DNA of 64,000 bases, from contig NZ_AP022575.1 in NCBI RefSeq assembly GCF_010730055.1, positions 1,550,001-1,614,000 of the forward strand, written 5' to 3'. This DNA comes from Mycobacterium shinjukuense. Its GTDB lineage: Bacteria; Actinomycetota; Actinomycetes; Mycobacteriales; Mycobacteriaceae. This document shows positions 9,763-20,100 of the stretch, piece by piece (position 1 is the stretch's first letter; each line of letters opens with the position of its first letter). The translations under genes and the position numbers were made by a program. Under the pieces are notes generated by a model. It had not been told where the DNA came from. It searched no databases and was given only the letters and a program-made list of their open reading frames with translations.

Positions 9763-10065
9763 GTTAATTCACCATCCGGTCTGTCAGAACGCCTGGATAT
9801 CGACCATTTCACCGGTCACGTCAAATAACCGTAGGGCACCCGTCCAGAAGTTGCCACGCGGCATGACGCGCTGGATCCCCCAAGGGCTGGATCCCCGAAG
9901 GGCTGGGTCCCCCAAGGATGTCATCGTGTCTCCACAGGCATGGTAACGGCCAATGGCAAGGTCGGCTCGTCGATCGGTGCCCGGGTTTCTGAGCTGCCGT
10001 GCCGTGGGTGCCCATCAGTCACCCGGGCGCCCTCCGAATACGGTGCTGGACGCAAGATGGGCGGC
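9763..10065. promoter_or_regulatory. Divergent control region between eccB5 and malQ
   Basis: About 300 bp between two divergent genes, so it should hold both promoters. On the minus strand, TTGACG (near 9822-9817) followed about 18 bases later by an ATATCC/TATCCA hexamer is a possible sigma-A-type promoter for the ESX-5 operon. The malQ-proximal half holds a 16-bp tandem repeat, listed separately. Confidence 0.4.
9871..9918. repeat. Three tandem 16-bp repeats
   Basis: Three head-to-tail 16-bp units at 9871-9886, 9887-9902 and 9903-9918, of the form CTGGATCCCC(C/G)AAGGG. The second and third differ from the first by one and two bases. They lie in the eccB5-malQ gap. They could be a variable-number tandem repeat or stacked regulator sites; nothing in the sequence decides which. 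Confidence 0.85.
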
Positions 10066-12306
10066 ATGACTGAGCTCGCACCCGCGCTGGTCGAACTCGC
10101 CCGCGGATACGGCGTCGCCACCGACTACGAGGATTGGACCGGCCGGCCCGTGCCCGTCGCCGAGGCCACCGTGGTGGCCGTTCTGGCCGCGCTCGGCGTT
10201 GCCGCCGGGACCGAGGAGGAACGCAACGCGGCCCTGATCGCGCACCGGCGGTCGTATTGGGCACGTCCGTTGCCGCCGACCGTCGTTGGGCGCGCAGGCG
10301 CGCAGACGCGGCTCTGGGCGCACGTGACCCACGGCGCTCCCGCCGAGGTGTGGGTGTGCCTCGAGGACGGCACGGTCCGCGACGACGTTGTCCAGGTCGA
10401 CAACTTCACCCCGCCGTTCGACCTGGACGGCCGCTGGATCGGCGAGGCCAGCTTCGTACTGCCCGCCGATCTGCCGCTCGGCTACCACCGCGTGCACCTG
10501 CGGTCGGGCGACTTTCAGGCCAGCGCCGCCCTCATCGTGACGCCGGATTGGCTGGGGCTGCCGGAGCGGCTGGCAACCCGCCGCGCCTGGGGCCTGGCCA
10601 CCCAGCTTTACAGCGTGCGATCCCGACGGTCGTGGGGCATCGGCGATCTCACCGACCTGGCCGACCTCGCGCTCTGGTCGGGTTACCGCCACGGCGCCGA
10701 CTATCTTCTGGTCAATCCACTGCACGCGGCGGCACCGCCCGGACCGTTCACCCCGATCGAGCCGTCGCCCTACTTGCCGACGTCGCGGCGTTTCGTCAAC
10801 CCGCTGTATCTGCGGGTCGAGGCCATTCCCGAGTTCGCCGATCTGCCCAAGCGCGGCCGGGTGCGGCGGTTGCGACGAGCCGCGCAACACCATGCCGACC
10901 GGCTCGATGCCATCGACCGCGACAGCGCCTGGGCGGCCAAGCGCGAGGCTTTGCGGCTGGTCCACCGGGTGCCGCGGTCGGCGGGGCGGGAGTTGGCCTA
11001 CGCCGCCTACCGCGCTCGGGAGGGCCGGGCCCTGGACGACTTCGCCACCTGGTGCGCGCTGGCCGAGCGCTACGGCGGTGACTGGCACCGGTGGCCGGCA
11101 TCGTTGCGGCATCCGGATGCCCCGGGCGTGGCCAGGTTCGTCGACAACCACGAAAAGGCGGTCGATTTCCATCGCTGGCTGCAGTGGCAACTCGACGAGC
11201 AGCTGGCCGGGGCGCAATCGCAGGCCCGACGGGCCGGGATGGCGGTGGGCATCATGGCCGACCTCGCCGTCGGTGTGCACCCCAACGGGGCCGATGCCTG
11301 GGCCCTGCAGGACACGCTGGCGCTGGGGGTCACGGCGGGCGCGCCGCCGGATGAGTTCAACCAGCTCGGCCAGGACTGGTCACAGCCACCGTGGCGGCCC
11401 GACCGACTGGACGAGCAGGAGTATCGGCCGTTCCGCGCGGTGATCGCCGCGGCGCTGCGCCACGCCGGCGCGGTGCGCGTCGACCACATCATCGGGCTGT
11501 TCCGGCTGTGGTGGATCCCCGAGGGCGCGCCACCAGCCCAGGGCACATACGTGCGCTACGACCATGAGGCGATGATCGGCATCGTCGCGTTGGAAGCGCA
11601 CCGGGCCGGCGCGCTCGTCGTCGGCGAGGATCTGGGCACCGTCGAGCCATGGGTGCGCGACTACCTGCTGCTGCGCGGTCTGCTGGGCGCCTCGATCCTG
11701 TGGTTCGAGCTCGATCGAGACGGTGGTGGCGAACCGCTGCCCGCCGAGCGGTGGCGGGAATATTGCCTGTCCTCGGTGACCACCCACGACCTGCCGCCGA
11801 CCGCCGGCTACCTGGCCGGCGATCACGTGCGGCTGCGGGAGGCTCTGGGGCTGCTGACCCGGCCCGCCGAAGCGGAACTCGAATCCGGCCGGGCCGAGCG
11901 GGCTGCCTGGATGGCCGAGCTGCGCCGGGTTGGGCTCCTGCAAGACGGCGAAGAAGACGACCCCGAACAGGTGATCTTGGCCCTCTACCGGTATCTGGGC
12001 AGAACGCCGTCGCGACTGGTGGGGGTGGCGCTGACGGACGCGGTCGGTGACCGGCGAACACAGAACCAACCGGGCACCTCCGACGAGTACCCGAACTGGC
12101 GGGTTCCGCTGACCGGGCCCGACGGCCGGCAGATGATGCTCGAGGACGTGTTCGCCGATCGCCGGGCGGCCACCCTGGCCGAGGCCGTGCGTGCCGAGAT
12201 CGCTCCCCGTCCGCGTGAGGCGCGCCCGTTGGCTTCGGCTCGACCACCGCAGGGAACCTCGCCGTGCTTCGGCCGGCGGGATCCGCCTGCGGCGCAACGG
12301 GATTGA
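10066..12306 (+). CDS. malQ: 4-alpha-glucanotransferase (amylomaltase) MalQ
   Basis: A 746-residue GH77 enzyme that transfers alpha-1,4-glucan segments between maltodextrins in the cytosol, part of glycogen/maltose metabolism. I chose ATG 10066 (MTELAPALVELARGYGV); a longer frame upstream lacks family similarity. Expected catalytic residues are visible: nucleophile Asp473 in RVDHIIG, acid/base Glu521 in GEDLGT and stabilising Asp575 in TTHDLPPTAGY. The N-terminal ~150 residues are the extension found in long actinobacterial and enterobacterial MalQ. The last ~20 residues are Arg/Pro-rich and look like a non-conserved tail. It diverges from eccB5, as in M. tuberculosis (Rv1781c). Confidence 0.95.
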   Translation: MTELAPALVELARGYGVATDYEDWTGRPVPVAEATVVAVLAALGVAAGTEEERNAALIAHRRSYWARPLPPTVVGRAGAQTRLWAHVTHGAPAEVWVCLEDGTVRDDVVQVDNFTPPFDLDGRWIGEASFVLPADLPLGYHRVHLRSGDFQASAALIVTPDWLGLPERLATRRAWGLATQLYSVRSRRSWGIGDLTDLADLALWSGYRHGADYLLVNPLHAAAPPGPFTPIEPSPYLPTSRRFVNPLYLRVEAIPEFADLPKRGRVRRLRRAAQHHADRLDAIDRDSAWAAKREALRLVHRVPRSAGRELAYAAYRAREGRALDDFATWCALAERYGGDWHRWPASLRHPDAPGVARFVDNHEKAVDFHRWLQWQLDEQLAGAQSQARRAGMAVGIMADLAVGVHPNGADAWALQDTLALGVTAGAPPDEFNQLGQDWSQPPWRPDRLDEQEYRPFRAVIAAALRHAGAVRVDHIIGLFRLWWIPEGAPPAQGTYVRYDHEAMIGIVALEAHRAGALVVGEDLGTVEPWVRDYLLLRGLLGASILWFELDRDGGGEPLPAERWREYCLSSVTTHDLPPTAGYLAGDHVRLREALGLLTRPAEAELESGRAERAAWMAELRRVGLLQDGEEDDPEQVILALYRYLGRTPSRLVGVALTDAVGDRRTQNQPGTSDEYPNWRVPLTGPDGRQMMLEDVFADRRAATLAEAVRAEIAPRPREARPLASARPPQGTSPCFGRRDPPAAQRD

Positions 12307-12313
12307 CGCAGGC

Positions 12314-12877
12314 CTAGGGGCCGGTCCAGGTCGCGTCCAATTGGTGGGCCACGTCGATGACCTGCGCGGCTTGGGAATGCGGTGAGTCGATTTCGTCGGC
12401 GACGTACTGGGCGATGAATCGCCGGATCTCACCGTCAACACCGGCAAGGATGCGCAACACCTCACCGCGGAAGGACTTGGATGACACATTGACGGTGATA
12501 TCGGACGGCCGCGGTTTCGCGACGTCGACGATCAGCAGCAGTGGTTCGGCCGCCCGGGCGGTAGCGCGCAACGCGATGTCCCCGGCGACGACAAACCGTT
12601 GTTTGTCCAGGCGCAGGTCCAGCAGCAGGTCGATCGACAGCGGAATGTGGATGACGAAGGTGATGAGGTCGCCAAGCTTGCGCGTCACCCGGGGCTCGTG
12701 GATCTTGACATTCGCGCTGACCTTGGCGATCCCGCCGGGTCCCTGCGCGATCGGTTCCATGGCGAACTCGCTGCCCGCGATATCGGCGAACGCGGCGGCG
12801 ACCCGGTCCGGCGTGACGGCAACCTCGAAGAATCTGCGGCCGAATTCTTCGTAGGTGATGTAGTCGTGGATGTGCAT
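12314..12877 (-). CDS. Conserved mycobacterial protein of unknown function (Rv1780 counterpart)
   Basis: A 187-residue cytosolic protein from ATG 12877 (MHIHDYITYEEFGRRFFE), the same length as Rv1780. I see no signal peptide, membrane helix or catalytic motif. Alternating hydrophobic strands (for example LGDLITFVIHIPLSIDLLL and PLLLIVDVAKP) suggest a beta-rich or lipid-binding (START/SRPBCC-like or BPI-like) fold, but that is only an impression. Its stop is 7 bp from the malQ stop (convergent), and it is divergent from the DUF4407-type membrane gene across a 223-bp gap. Confidence 0.85.
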   Translation of the reverse strand: MHIHDYITYEEFGRRFFEVAVTPDRVAAAFADIAGSEFAMEPIAQGPGGIAKVSANVKIHEPRVTRKLGDLITFVIHIPLSIDLLLDLRLDKQRFVVAGDIALRATARAAEPLLLIVDVAKPRPSDITVNVSSKSFRGEVLRILAGVDGEIRRFIAQYVADEIDSPHSQAAQVIDVAHQLDATWTGP

Positions 12878-13100
12878 AGGTCTATACCGTCTCACGTCAC
12901 CTGCCAAAACGGTCGCTGATCCGGTCGCGTCGCACGAATTATTGACCCCTGACCTGGTCCAGCCGTCCCGGCTGGGCCTCGCCACGTGTGATCTGCGCCC
13001 TCTCCCGGCGCGTTGTGAACAACACCACAAGCGGGCTTTTCGATTCGGTGTGTCGGGCGGCGGCCTGCCAGGCTTGGACAACTGGAGGTGTTGGAGTCTG

Positions 13101-14903
13101 ATGCACGCCCACGAATTTTCTGAGCGACGCTCGGCGGTGTCGCGCATCGCGGGGACGTTGACCTGGCTCGGCGGCGGACACTGGCGTGAGCTTGGCGAAC
13201 GTCATGAGCGGTCCACGCACGCCGTCGCCGGCGCGGTGATCGCGCTCGGCGCCGTGCTGGCCTGGCTGGTCGCCGGCTTGGCCGTGGGCGCGTCCGCAGG
13301 CTGGCCCGTCTGGGCCGTCGCGGCGTTAGGCCTGGTGGTGGGGCTGCTGGTGGGCGCGGTGATCCGGGGCACCGCCAGCGGCCCGGCCCGCGGTTGGCCC
13401 AGCACCGCGGGGCGCGCCGCCGTCGCCATCGCCGTCGGTACCTTCGTGGGTGAGCTGGCCGCGCTGGTCATGTTTTCCGGTTCGATCGACCACCGTCTCG
13501 ACGAACGCGCCCTGCGCGATGCGGACTCGGTGCCGGCCGTCGCGGCGGCGTCGGCCGCGCTGCGACAGGACCGGGAGGCACGGGTTTCGCTCGACACCAC
13601 CGTCGACCAGGCCCGCGGCCGACTGGACAACGCCTTGGTCGTCGCCCGCTGCGAATACCACCCCACACCGGAATGCCCGCAGACCCGGATCACCGGCGTT
13701 CCCGGGCACGGGCCCGAAACACGCACGGCAAACGAACTTCTCGCCGACGCCCAGCGCGAGCTGGGCAACGCGTTGGCGAATCGAGACCGCCAAGCGCCCG
13801 CGCTGGACGCCCGCATCGCAGGCGACGAGCAGGCCCTTGCCGAGGCACGCCATGCCGTGGTCGCCGGCGCGGGTCGCGGCCTGGGCGACCGCTGGGTGGC
13901 GATGAACGAAGTGACCGTGGCCAGCAGCGCGGCGCTGGCGTTGCGGCTGGTGACGATCGCCTGCTTCGCGCTGCTGTGCCTGCTGCCGCTGATTCTGCGG
14001 CTGTGGCGCGGCGAGACGACCCACGATCGTCACGCGGCCGCCCGCGCGCGCCGGGAACGCGCCGAGCTGGAAGCCGACACCGCGATCGCGATCAAGCGTG
14101 CCGAAGTTCGCCGCGCCGCCGAAATCATGTGGGCCGAGCATCAACTCACCCAGGCTCGGCTCGCCATCGAGGCCCAGGCCGAGATCGATCGCGAGCAGCA
14201 GCGCCGTCGAGTGGTCGAAGCGCTGGAGGGTCCGGTGCGCGCGTCGGCCGAGCGTACCTTCGAGCCAGTGGAGGAAGACATGTACTTGCCGATCGCCGCG
14301 GAAGCCGAGGCCGCCAGCCGCGCACTCGCCCCCGGTGCAGCAGGGCACACCGACGCTGAGGCCAACCTGCCCGCGCAGGTCGAGCCGCGCGGCCCCGTTG
14401 AAACCCACGAACCTCAGCGGCAGCACGGCGGGCCACTGATCCCGTCGCTTCCGGACGCCACCAAGGCTGCGGCGCGGTGGATTCGTCCGCTGGTACCGCC
14501 GTTCGTCGCGCGGGTGATCGATAACACCACCGCGCCGCTGCGCACCGCGCGTCAGGTATTCGAAGAGGTGGAGGAGATCGCGTTTTCGCTCAAGCGCACG
14601 CGCAAGGTGACGGTCGATTCCGAGAGTTCCGACGGCGGCCGGCAGCGGGCGGTCGAATCCGCGACCGCTGACTCCCCCGTCGAAGCCAGCCGGATCGAAT
14701 CGTCACGCGGGCAGGGCCACCCCGGCAGCCACGGCCGGCTGGGTACCGACGTTGGGCACCCGTCGTTAGCGCAGGCGCCCGCGGCACACGTCGCGGGCCT
14801 GCCGTCGACCGATCGGGACGGCCGGCTGGAGCTGATGGAGCGGGATGGGCCGGGTGAGCTGGGCTCACCGCAGGGTCCGCGCCAGCTGCCGCCGGCCAAG
14901 TAA
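13101..14903 (+). CDS. DUF4407-type integral membrane protein (Rv1779c counterpart)
   Basis: A 600-residue membrane protein starting at ATG 13101 behind GGAGG. Layout: short cytosolic head with HWRELGERHE, three membrane helices between about residues 35 and 130, a ~170-residue external segment rich in Ala/Arg/Glu with coiled-coil character, a fourth helix (about 275-300), then a long charged cytosolic coiled-coil and a disordered C-terminal tail. This is the architecture of DUF4407 proteins. The function of the family is not known. It is followed, 192 bp downstream on the same strand, by the Rv1778c counterpart. Confidence 0.87.
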   Translation: MHAHEFSERRSAVSRIAGTLTWLGGGHWRELGERHERSTHAVAGAVIALGAVLAWLVAGLAVGASAGWPVWAVAALGLVVGLLVGAVIRGTASGPARGWPSTAGRAAVAIAVGTFVGELAALVMFSGSIDHRLDERALRDADSVPAVAAASAALRQDREARVSLDTTVDQARGRLDNALVVARCEYHPTPECPQTRITGVPGHGPETRTANELLADAQRELGNALANRDRQAPALDARIAGDEQALAEARHAVVAGAGRGLGDRWVAMNEVTVASSAALALRLVTIACFALLCLLPLILRLWRGETTHDRHAAARARRERAELEADTAIAIKRAEVRRAAEIMWAEHQLTQARLAIEAQAEIDREQQRRRVVEALEGPVRASAERTFEPVEEDMYLPIAAEAEAASRALAPGAAGHTDAEANLPAQVEPRGPVETHEPQRQHGGPLIPSLPDATKAAARWIRPLVPPFVARVIDNTTAPLRTARQVFEEVEEIAFSLKRTRKVTVDSESSDGGRQRAVESATADSPVEASRIESSRGQGHPGSHGRLGTDVGHPSLAQAPAAHVAGLPSTDRDGRLELMERDGPGELGSPQGPRQLPPAK

Positions 14904-15095
14904 CGGGCCACACGGCGGCTCCGATCGACATGACACGCCGCCCGGTGCGCTGCAACCACGCCGGTGGGTGACCCGGTCGCAGCGTATTATCCTGCCCACA
15001 GACGGAATCGTTGACCCGTAATTGCATTCGGATTGGGAGCCGGACGTGAATCGCGTGGTGATATCGGGAGGATCGGCCGTGACGCCGTCGACCAT

Positions 15096-15542
15096 ATGAA
15101 GGTCAGCCTGCTGCTGGCGGACGCGGCGCAAGCCGACGCCCAATCGGGCAAGGTCCATGCTCTCGGACTGGGCTGGCGGCAGTGCCAAACACCCACGCCC
15201 CCTTTTGCTTTGGTGCTGTTTCTGGACATCGACTGGGATGAGACCAACAGGCCGCACAAGCTGACATGCCAGTTGCTCACCACCGATGGCCAGCCGGTGA
15301 TCGTGCCCGGACCGCATGGGCCGCAACGGATTCTGTTTGAAGCCGCCGCGGAGGCAGGCCGTCTGCCGGGGGCGATCCATGGAACGGCGGTGAGGATGCC
15401 GTTCACGCTCAACATCCCGGCCGGAATCCCTCTAGAACCGGGAATCTACGAATGGCGGGTGGAGGTGGAAGGGTTCGAGCTGGCCACCGCGGTGGAAGCG
15501 TTTGTGGTGGCCGGCGGCGCCCATCCGCCGATGTCATCGTGA
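15096..15542 (+). CDS. Conserved small protein of unknown function (Rv1778c counterpart)
   Basis: A 148-residue soluble protein starting MKVSLLLADAAQADAQSGK at ATG 15096. It has no signal peptide or membrane helix. Its pattern (ALVLFLDIDWDETN, FTLNIPAGIPLEPGIYEWRVEVEG) suggests a compact beta-sandwich similar to the DUF6941 group of small proteins of unknown role; I hold that loosely. The length fits Rv1778c. It converges on cyp144 with a 69-bp gap. Confidence 0.82.
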   Translation: MKVSLLLADAAQADAQSGKVHALGLGWRQCQTPTPPFALVLFLDIDWDETNRPHKLTCQLLTTDGQPVIVPGPHGPQRILFEAAAEAGRLPGAIHGTAVRMPFTLNIPAGIPLEPGIYEWRVEVEGFELATAVEAFVVAGGAHPPMSS

Positions 15543-15611
15543 GGCGAGTGTCGGAATGGCTGCTGCGGCAATCCTTTTCACCGGTTCGCCGTTGTTTCAG
15601 CTATGAGGGCG

Positions 15612-16826
15612 TCAGCTGACGGCTAAGTCCAGATGTTCAAGGCGGCGCACCAATATGCTTGGCAACCATCGTCCGACATCGGCGACCTCGATCAGTGAGG
15701 TCCGTTCGAGCAGCAGCCGCAAGACGATCTGGGCCTCCAAGCGCGCGAGCGCGGCGCCGACACAGAAGTGGGTCCCCTTCCCAAAACTCATGTGGCCCTT
15801 GCCTCCCGCGCGATCGAGGCGGAACTCGTCGGGCGTGTCGAATTGGGCCGGATCCCGGTTGGCGGCGCCCCACAACAGCAGCAGGTGCGAGTTGGCGGGC
15901 AGGTCGAGGCCCCCTAGCGTGGTCTCATTACGTACGTGGCGGTAGTGACCCCGGAACGGCGCCTCGTAACGCAACGTCTCCTCGATGAACGGCCCGAGCA
16001 GCTGGGGGTGGTTGCGGACCCGTTGCTGGATGTCGGGACGGGTCGCGAGTATCCATGCCGCGCTGCCCAATAGCGATGCCGTGGATTCCCCACCGGCGGC
16101 GAACAGGGTAACCATCATGACGTGGGCGGTGAGCGTGTCCAGCTCGCCCGAGGCGCGGGCGGTGGCCAGCTCGCCGAGCAGATTGTCCTGCGGATCGGCG
16201 GCGGCCCGGTCGAACTGCTCGGCGATGTAGCCGCTCAGCTCCATCACGGCGACGCCCGCGGCGGCGAGCTGGTCTTGATCGACCAGCCCTTCGAGCAGCT
16301 GGGTGGCCGCGTATCCCCACCTCACCAGCTGTGCGATGGGGGCGTCGGGCACGCCGATGAGTCGAGCTACGACCATCATCGGCAGACGGTTGGCCATGGC
16401 GCCCATCCACTCGATGCGGCCGGCCCGCGCACCGTCGGCCCATAGCCGATCCGCGGTCTCGGCGGCGAACCGCTCCATGAGGCGGATTCGCTTGGCCGCG
16501 AGGTGCCGGACCAGCAGCTTGCGGTGCACCGCGTGGGCAGGATCGTCGGCGGTGGCCAGCACGTGGGTCGGTCCGCCGAGCGGGTCCATCTCGAACGGCT
16601 TGATCCTGCCCTCAGCGGTATAGGTCATCGTGGCCGTCAGGTTCGAGGAGAAGTCCTCGGCACGGCCGACGGCCTCGTTGACCGCGTCCCAGCCGCACAC
16701 CGCATAGAACTCAGAGTCAGCAATGTGTTGGACGGGACCGGCGGCGCGCATCCGCTCATAGAGCGGGTACGGATTCTGCAGGGATTCGGTGCCGAAGAAC
16801 GTGATGGCATCGATGGCCGGTGTCAT
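15612..16826 (-). CDS. cyp144: Cytochrome P450 CYP144 family (Rv1777 counterpart)
   Basis: A P450 with I-helix AAGGESTAS (about residue 243), K-helix ExxR in EETLR (about 281-285) and haem loop FGKGTHFCVG with the thiolate at Cys355. I chose ATG 16826 (MTPAIDAITFFG; a GAAGAA ribosome site precedes it), giving 404 residues. An open frame extends 76 codons upstream, but that stretch is Arg/Gly-rich and unlike a P450. M. tuberculosis CYP144A1 is reported in a 434-residue and a truncated 404-residue form; this start corresponds to the short form. No dedicated ferredoxin is adjacent. The substrate is unknown. Confidence 0.93.
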   Translation of the reverse strand: MTPAIDAITFFGTESLQNPYPLYERMRAAGPVQHIADSEFYAVCGWDAVNEAVGRAEDFSSNLTATMTYTAEGRIKPFEMDPLGGPTHVLATADDPAHAVHRKLLVRHLAAKRIRLMERFAAETADRLWADGARAGRIEWMGAMANRLPMMVVARLIGVPDAPIAQLVRWGYAATQLLEGLVDQDQLAAAGVAVMELSGYIAEQFDRAAADPQDNLLGELATARASGELDTLTAHVMMVTLFAAGGESTASLLGSAAWILATRPDIQQRVRNHPQLLGPFIEETLRYEAPFRGHYRHVRNETTLGGLDLPANSHLLLLWGAANRDPAQFDTPDEFRLDRAGGKGHMSFGKGTHFCVGAALARLEAQIVLRLLLERTSLIEVADVGRWLPSILVRRLEHLDLAVS

Positions 16827-17190
16827 TTCTTCAGCCTTACGGGCGTTCCGTGCTGGCCGCCAACGGCCGGGGCCACGGCGCGTGTCGTGGTGGCCGTCGC
16901 GGCAGCATTCGCCGCCATCAACGTCGAGCGTGTGCCGGCCAGGTTGTTCGCGGCCACGGCTGCCAATTCCGGCCCCGCGAGCACGTATGACACGCCATTT
17001 TCCTTTCACCAGGCGGGATTTCGATCGCAGCCATCCCAATACGAGACTCCGCACGTTGCGAATGGAGCGGCTCGGCGACCGTCTGCGGAATTACGGCGTG
17101 GGTTCGGCCGTAAGCGTTTCCATCCAAGCTGGTCGTATTGGAATTCATGCAAACCCAACGCGGGACAGACTACGCCTCGCCCGCCATAAC
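16827..17190. other. Intergenic region upstream of cyp144
   Basis: A 364-bp gap between the cyp144 start and the stop of the large PPE gene, both on the minus strand. It must carry the cyp144 promoter and possibly a PPE terminator. I could not pick out a convincing hairpin or -10/-35 pair, and no additional gene is supported. Confidence 0.35.
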
Positions 17191-20100
17191 TCAGAACCTG
17201 ATGAGGAAGCCCGCGCCTGCGGTTCCGGCGCTGGCGATGCCGGAGAGCAGGCTGGGCACGGTCAGCGGAAGGGTTCCGGTGTTTGCGAGGCCCGACAGGG
17301 CACTACCCAGATTCAAGAGTCCTGAGGTGTTGGCACCGACATTCTGGAAGCCCGAGCCGCCGAAGAGGCCCGGTGGGTTGACGTTAAACAGACCTGAGAG
17401 GCCGGACCCGCGGTTGCCAAAGCCGGAGCTGCCCCCGGCCCCGGTGTTGAAGAATCCCGATGACGGTGCGGTGCTGGTATTGCCGAAGCCCGGTGGCGGC
17501 GGGATCTCGACACTCGCGATCGTGGTGGCTGGCAGCGTGACGCTGGGGATCGTGAGGCCCGGGAGGGTGAAGCCGGAAAGGTGAACGGGCGGGACCGTGA
17601 GGCCCGGAATGGTGAAGGGATCAAGTTTGATGGGGTTCACAGTGAGCCCGGGCACGGTGAAGGCGCCCAACTTGATGGCCGGGATGGTGATGTCGGGCAG
17701 GGTGATCGGTGGCAGGCCGAATTGGTCCACCCCGATGGGGTTGATGGTGAATTGGCCGGTGGTGGCCCCGGAATGGTGAAGCCGTCCAACTTGATGGGCG
17801 GGATGGTGATGTCGGGCAGGGTGATCGGTGGCAGGCCGAATTGGTCCACCCCGATGGGGTTGATGGTGAATTGGCCGGTGGTGGCCCCGGGAATGGTGAA
17901 GCCGTCCAACTTGATGGGCGGGATGGTGATGTCGGGCAGGGTGATCGGTGGCAGGCCGAAGTCGTCCACCCCGATGGGGTCGATGGTGAATTGGCCGGTG
18001 GTGGCCCCGGGAATGGTGAAGCCGTCCAGGTGGACGGGATTGATGGTGAGCCCGGGCACGGTGAAGTCGTCCAACTCGATGGCCGGGATGGTGACCTGGG
18101 GCAGGGTGATCGGTGGCAGGCCGAAGTCGTCCACCCCGATGGGGTTGATGGTGAATTGGCCGGTGGTGGCCCCGGGAATGGTGAAGCCGTCCAGGTGGAC
18201 GGGATTGATGGTGAGCCCGGGCACGGTGAAGTCGTCCAACTCGATGGCCGGGATGGTGACCTGGGGCAGGGTGATCGGTGGCAGGCCGAATTGGTCCACC
18301 CCGATGGGGTTGATGGTGAATTGGCCGGTGGTGGCCCCGGGAATGGTGAAGCCGCCCAGGTGGACGGGATCGATGGTGAGCTTGGGCACGGCGAAGTCGT
18401 CCAACTCGATGGCCGGGATGGTGATGTCGGGCAGGGTGATCGGTGGCAAGCCGAATTGGTCCACCCCGATGGGCTTGATGGTGAATTCGTCGGTGGTGAT
18501 GCCGGGAATGGTGAAGCCGCCCAGGTGGACGGGATTGATGGTGAGCTTGGGCACGGCGAAGTCGCCCAACTCGATGGCCGGGATGGTGATGTCGGGCAGG
18601 GTGATCGGTGGCAAGCCGAATTGGTCCACCCCGATGGGGTCGATGGTGAATTCGTCGGTGGTGATGCCGGGAAGGGTGAAGCCGCCCAGGTGGACGGGAT
18701 TGATGGTGAGCTTGGGCACGGTGAAGTCGCCCAACTCGATGGCCGGGATGGTGACCTGGGGCAGGGTGATCGGTGGCAGGCCGAATCGGTCCACCCCGAT
18801 GGGGTCGATGGTGAATTCGTCGGTGGTGATGCCGGGAAGGGTGAAGCCGCCCAGGTGGACGGGATCGATGGTGAGCTCGGGCACGGTGAAGTCGCCCAAC
18901 TCGATGGCCGGGATGGTGACCTGGGGCAGGGTGATCGGTGGCAGGCCGAAGCCGTCCACCCCGATGGGGTCGATGGTGAATTCGTCGGTGGTGATGCCGG
19001 GAAGGGTGAAGCCGCCCAGGTGGACGGGATCGATGGTGAGCTCGGGCACGGTGAAGTCGCCCAACTCGATGGCCGGGATGGTGACCTGGGGCAGGGTGAT
19101 CGGTGGCAGGCCGAAGCCGTCCACCCCGATGGAGTTGATGGTGAATTCGCCGGTGGTGATGCCGGAAATGGTGAAGGCGCCAAGAGTGACGGGCGGAATC
19201 TCGATTTGCGGCAGGGTAATCGACGGAAGACCAAAGCCGTGGATTTTAAACCCGTCGATAGTGATTGCCATTATACTCAAGTTGGGGGTAAAGAAGCCAG
19301 GGGAGACGCTAATCTTCTTAAGCACGAAGAAGGCTTCGCCGTTAAAGGGATCTATGATAGCAGTATTTCCTACAAAATTAATCCCCTTGAGGGCAGTTAC
19401 ATTCGTATTCCACTCTATCCTCAGGTTGGGTTTAATTTCAAATTCGGGCACGTGTACCGAGGGCAACATTATTTGGGGAGTACTTATCTTGGGCGTTGTA
19501 AAATCGCCCACCGTGACATTGTCGATCCTGAAACCCGGAATTGTGATTTCGGGCAAGGTGATACCCGGCACGGTGATGGTGGGTGTGGTCAGGGATGGAA
19601 TGGTCAGCTTCGGGGTGCTAAAGGCGCCGACGCCTGCGCTGTTGAGCGTGAAGCCCGGCACGGTCACCTCGGGCAGTTTCAGGCCCGGCACGGTGATCTC
19701 GGGTGTGGTGATCGTGGGCAGATCCAGCTCCGGCACGGTGATCTCGGGTGTGGTCAGGGATGGAATGGTCAGCTTCGGGGTGCTAAAGGCGCCGACGCCT
19801 GCGCTGTCCAATTTGAAGCCCGGCACGGTCACCTCGGGCAGTTTCAGGCCCGGCACGGTGATCTCGGGTGTGGTGATCGTGGGCAGATCCAGCTCCGGCA
19901 CGGTGATGGTGGGTGTGGTCAGGGATGGAACGACCAACTTCGGGGTGCTAAAGGCGCCGACGCCTGCGCTGTCCAATTTGAAGCCCGGCACGGTCACCTC
20001 GGGCAGTTTCAGGCCCGGCACGGTGATCTCGGGTGTGGTGATCGTGGGCAGATCCAGCTCCGGCACGGTGATCTCGGGTGTGGTCAGGGATGGAATGGTC

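Noticed and set aside
15610..15621. CGTCAGCTGACG palindrome at the cyp144 stop as a terminator or operator
   Set aside because: It has no loop and no U-run, and overlaps the stop codon; a 12-base palindrome at this position is probably coincidental.
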